From NCBI GenBank assembly GCA_035934405.1, contig DASYXW010000035.1, positions 1 to 63,743 on the forward strand: a DNA stretch of 63,743 nt, written 5' to 3'. A program made the translations under genes and the position numbers. Of this stretch, positions 63,215 through 63,743 are shown piece after piece (position 1 is the stretch's first letter; every line of letters starts with the position of its first letter). The DNA is from DASYXW01 sp035934405 (GTDB lineage Bacteria; Acidobacteriota; Terriglobia; UBA7540). The notes below the pieces were generated by a model, which was not told the origin of the DNA, searched no databases, and worked only from the letters and a program-made list of their open reading frames with translations.

Positions 63215-63743
63215 TTACGGCGGCAGTCCGACGCGGCCCAAAACTTCCTGAAACCGCGGGTCCTCACGAACAGGATCCCAGAAGTGTAATCGGTTGAGGA
63301 ACACCAGTTCTTCACTCCGTTCCTCAAAGGCTTTTCCCAGCCATTCGAACGCTCGGTCTTTCTGTCCCAGGCCCGCATAGACTTGGGCGATGCGGCACGC
63401 CGAGACGTAACGCCGCTTCGACAGCTCTTTCAACTGCTCCAGCGCCTTTTCCGCTTCGTCTCTCTTGCCCGTCACCCCATAGACCCATCCGAGCGCCGCA
63501 AGAGACTGGATCTGGCCTCCAGAAATCTTGGAAAGGTCCAGAGCGCGTTGAAACTCCGCGGCGGCTTCGTCATACCTTCCGCTGGCGGCATAATTGCACC
63601 CTAGGAAGTAGTGCGCCTGGGCGAAGTTCGGGTCCAGTTCAATGGCTTGGCGAATGACTTGTATCCCCTGGTCGTGCTGGCCGGTGTTGTACATCAGCAT
63701 TCCAAGATAGGCGTTAATAATGAGGGAGAAGGGCTCAAGGTCC
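63215..63743 (-). CDS. C-terminal part of a TPR protein, continues past the right edge
   Basis: The frame stays open to the window end, so only the last 175 residues or so are seen. They form TPR units: AYLGMLMYNTGQHDQGIQVI, RQAIELDPNFAQAHYFLGCN, then GRYDEAAAEFQRALDLSKIS. After that, ACRIAQVYAGLGQKDRAFEW and LHFWDPVREDPRFQEVLGRV end the protein. This C-terminus is typical of acidobacterial serine/threonine-kinase-TPR or winged-helix-TPR regulators, in which the last units end with a motif of W-DP-R-DPRF. Which N-terminal domain it has cannot be told. Confidence 0.8.
   Translation of the reverse strand, partial: DLEPFSLIINAYLGMLMYNTGQHDQGIQVIRQAIELDPNFAQAHYFLGCNYAASGRYDEAAAEFQRALDLSKISGGQIQSLAALGWVYGVTGKRDEAEKALEQLKELSKRRYVSACRIAQVYAGLGQKDRAFEWLGKAFEERSEELVFLNRLHFWDPVREDPRFQEVLGRVGLPP

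Overview
The window looks like chromosomal DNA of a soil-type Acidobacteriota bacterium. The evidence is GC-rich coding sequence on both strands, two large Oar-like TonB-dependent receptors with an N-terminal carboxypeptidase-regulatory-like domain, two PEP-CTERM proteins, a GloVer-type tandem-repeat secreted protein, CocE/NonD and phosphodiesterase-TPR proteins, and very many short interspersed repeats. This is a judgement from protein families; no rRNA or other phylogenetic marker RNA is present. I saw no tRNA, rRNA, CRISPR array, integrase, transposase or phage module.

Layout. 1-4.3 kb: NAD+ synthetase (cut by the left edge), ErpA-type Fe-S carrier, NAD-type isocitrate dehydrogenase, small sulfotransferase. 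4.35-5.7 kb: an AT-richer two-gene cassette whose first product carries an Rx4H HEPN-like motif. 5.7-11.5 kb: phosphodiesterase-TPR fusion, two PEP-CTERM proteins, a TPR protein, a four-helix-bundle (S23) protein and small conserved proteins. 11.6-17.6 kb: a 1175-residue acyl-CoA dehydratase activase-like ATPase, a VOC protein and a 2-hydroxyacyl-CoA dehydratase-like Fe-S protein, all on the minus strand. 18-22.3 kb: a beta-helix surface protein interrupted by an in-frame TAA, and the GloVer protein. 22.9-28 kb: dnaE-accA-glycosyltransferase operon. 28.1-32 kb: two secreted proteins, one a CocE-type hydrolase.

32.5-41.2 kb is a cell-envelope glycan locus: polyprenyl-phosphate hexosyltransferase-GtrA fusion, GT39-like and YfhO-like membrane proteins, and an operon resembling the mycobacterial UbiA (DPPR synthase), DprE1 and DprE2 set that makes decaprenyl-phospho-arabinose. 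Then follow MurB, an acyl-CoA ligase, a small protein coupled to a MATE transporter, and a broken HicA facing HicB (41.2-47 kb). 47.7-52.3 kb holds a thiol-redox/lipoprotein group (CcdA, Lgt, TlpA-like, DsbD-N-like, a Cys-rich anchored protein), a YfcE-type phosphoesterase and a coupled 31-residue membrane peptide. 52.3-63.7 kb: GltX, a TonB receptor, an RpiB-like/DeoC fusion enzyme, a secreted two-domain protein, a second TonB receptor and the end of a TPR protein.

The most unusual overall signal is the repeat content. Heptanucleotide (or octanucleotide) repeats abut the start codons of four genes that have no visible Shine-Dalgarno, and form the last codons and 3' flank of the two PEP-CTERM genes. 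A 110-140 bp MITE-like inverted repeat occurs three times. Short intergenic repeats also sit in frame inside interdomain linkers of at least three enzymes or structural proteins. The best biological candidates are the arabinose-donor operon, the RpiB-like/DeoC fusion with an altered catalytic site, the HEPN-like cassette and a Cys motif shared by two proteins of the thiol-redox group.
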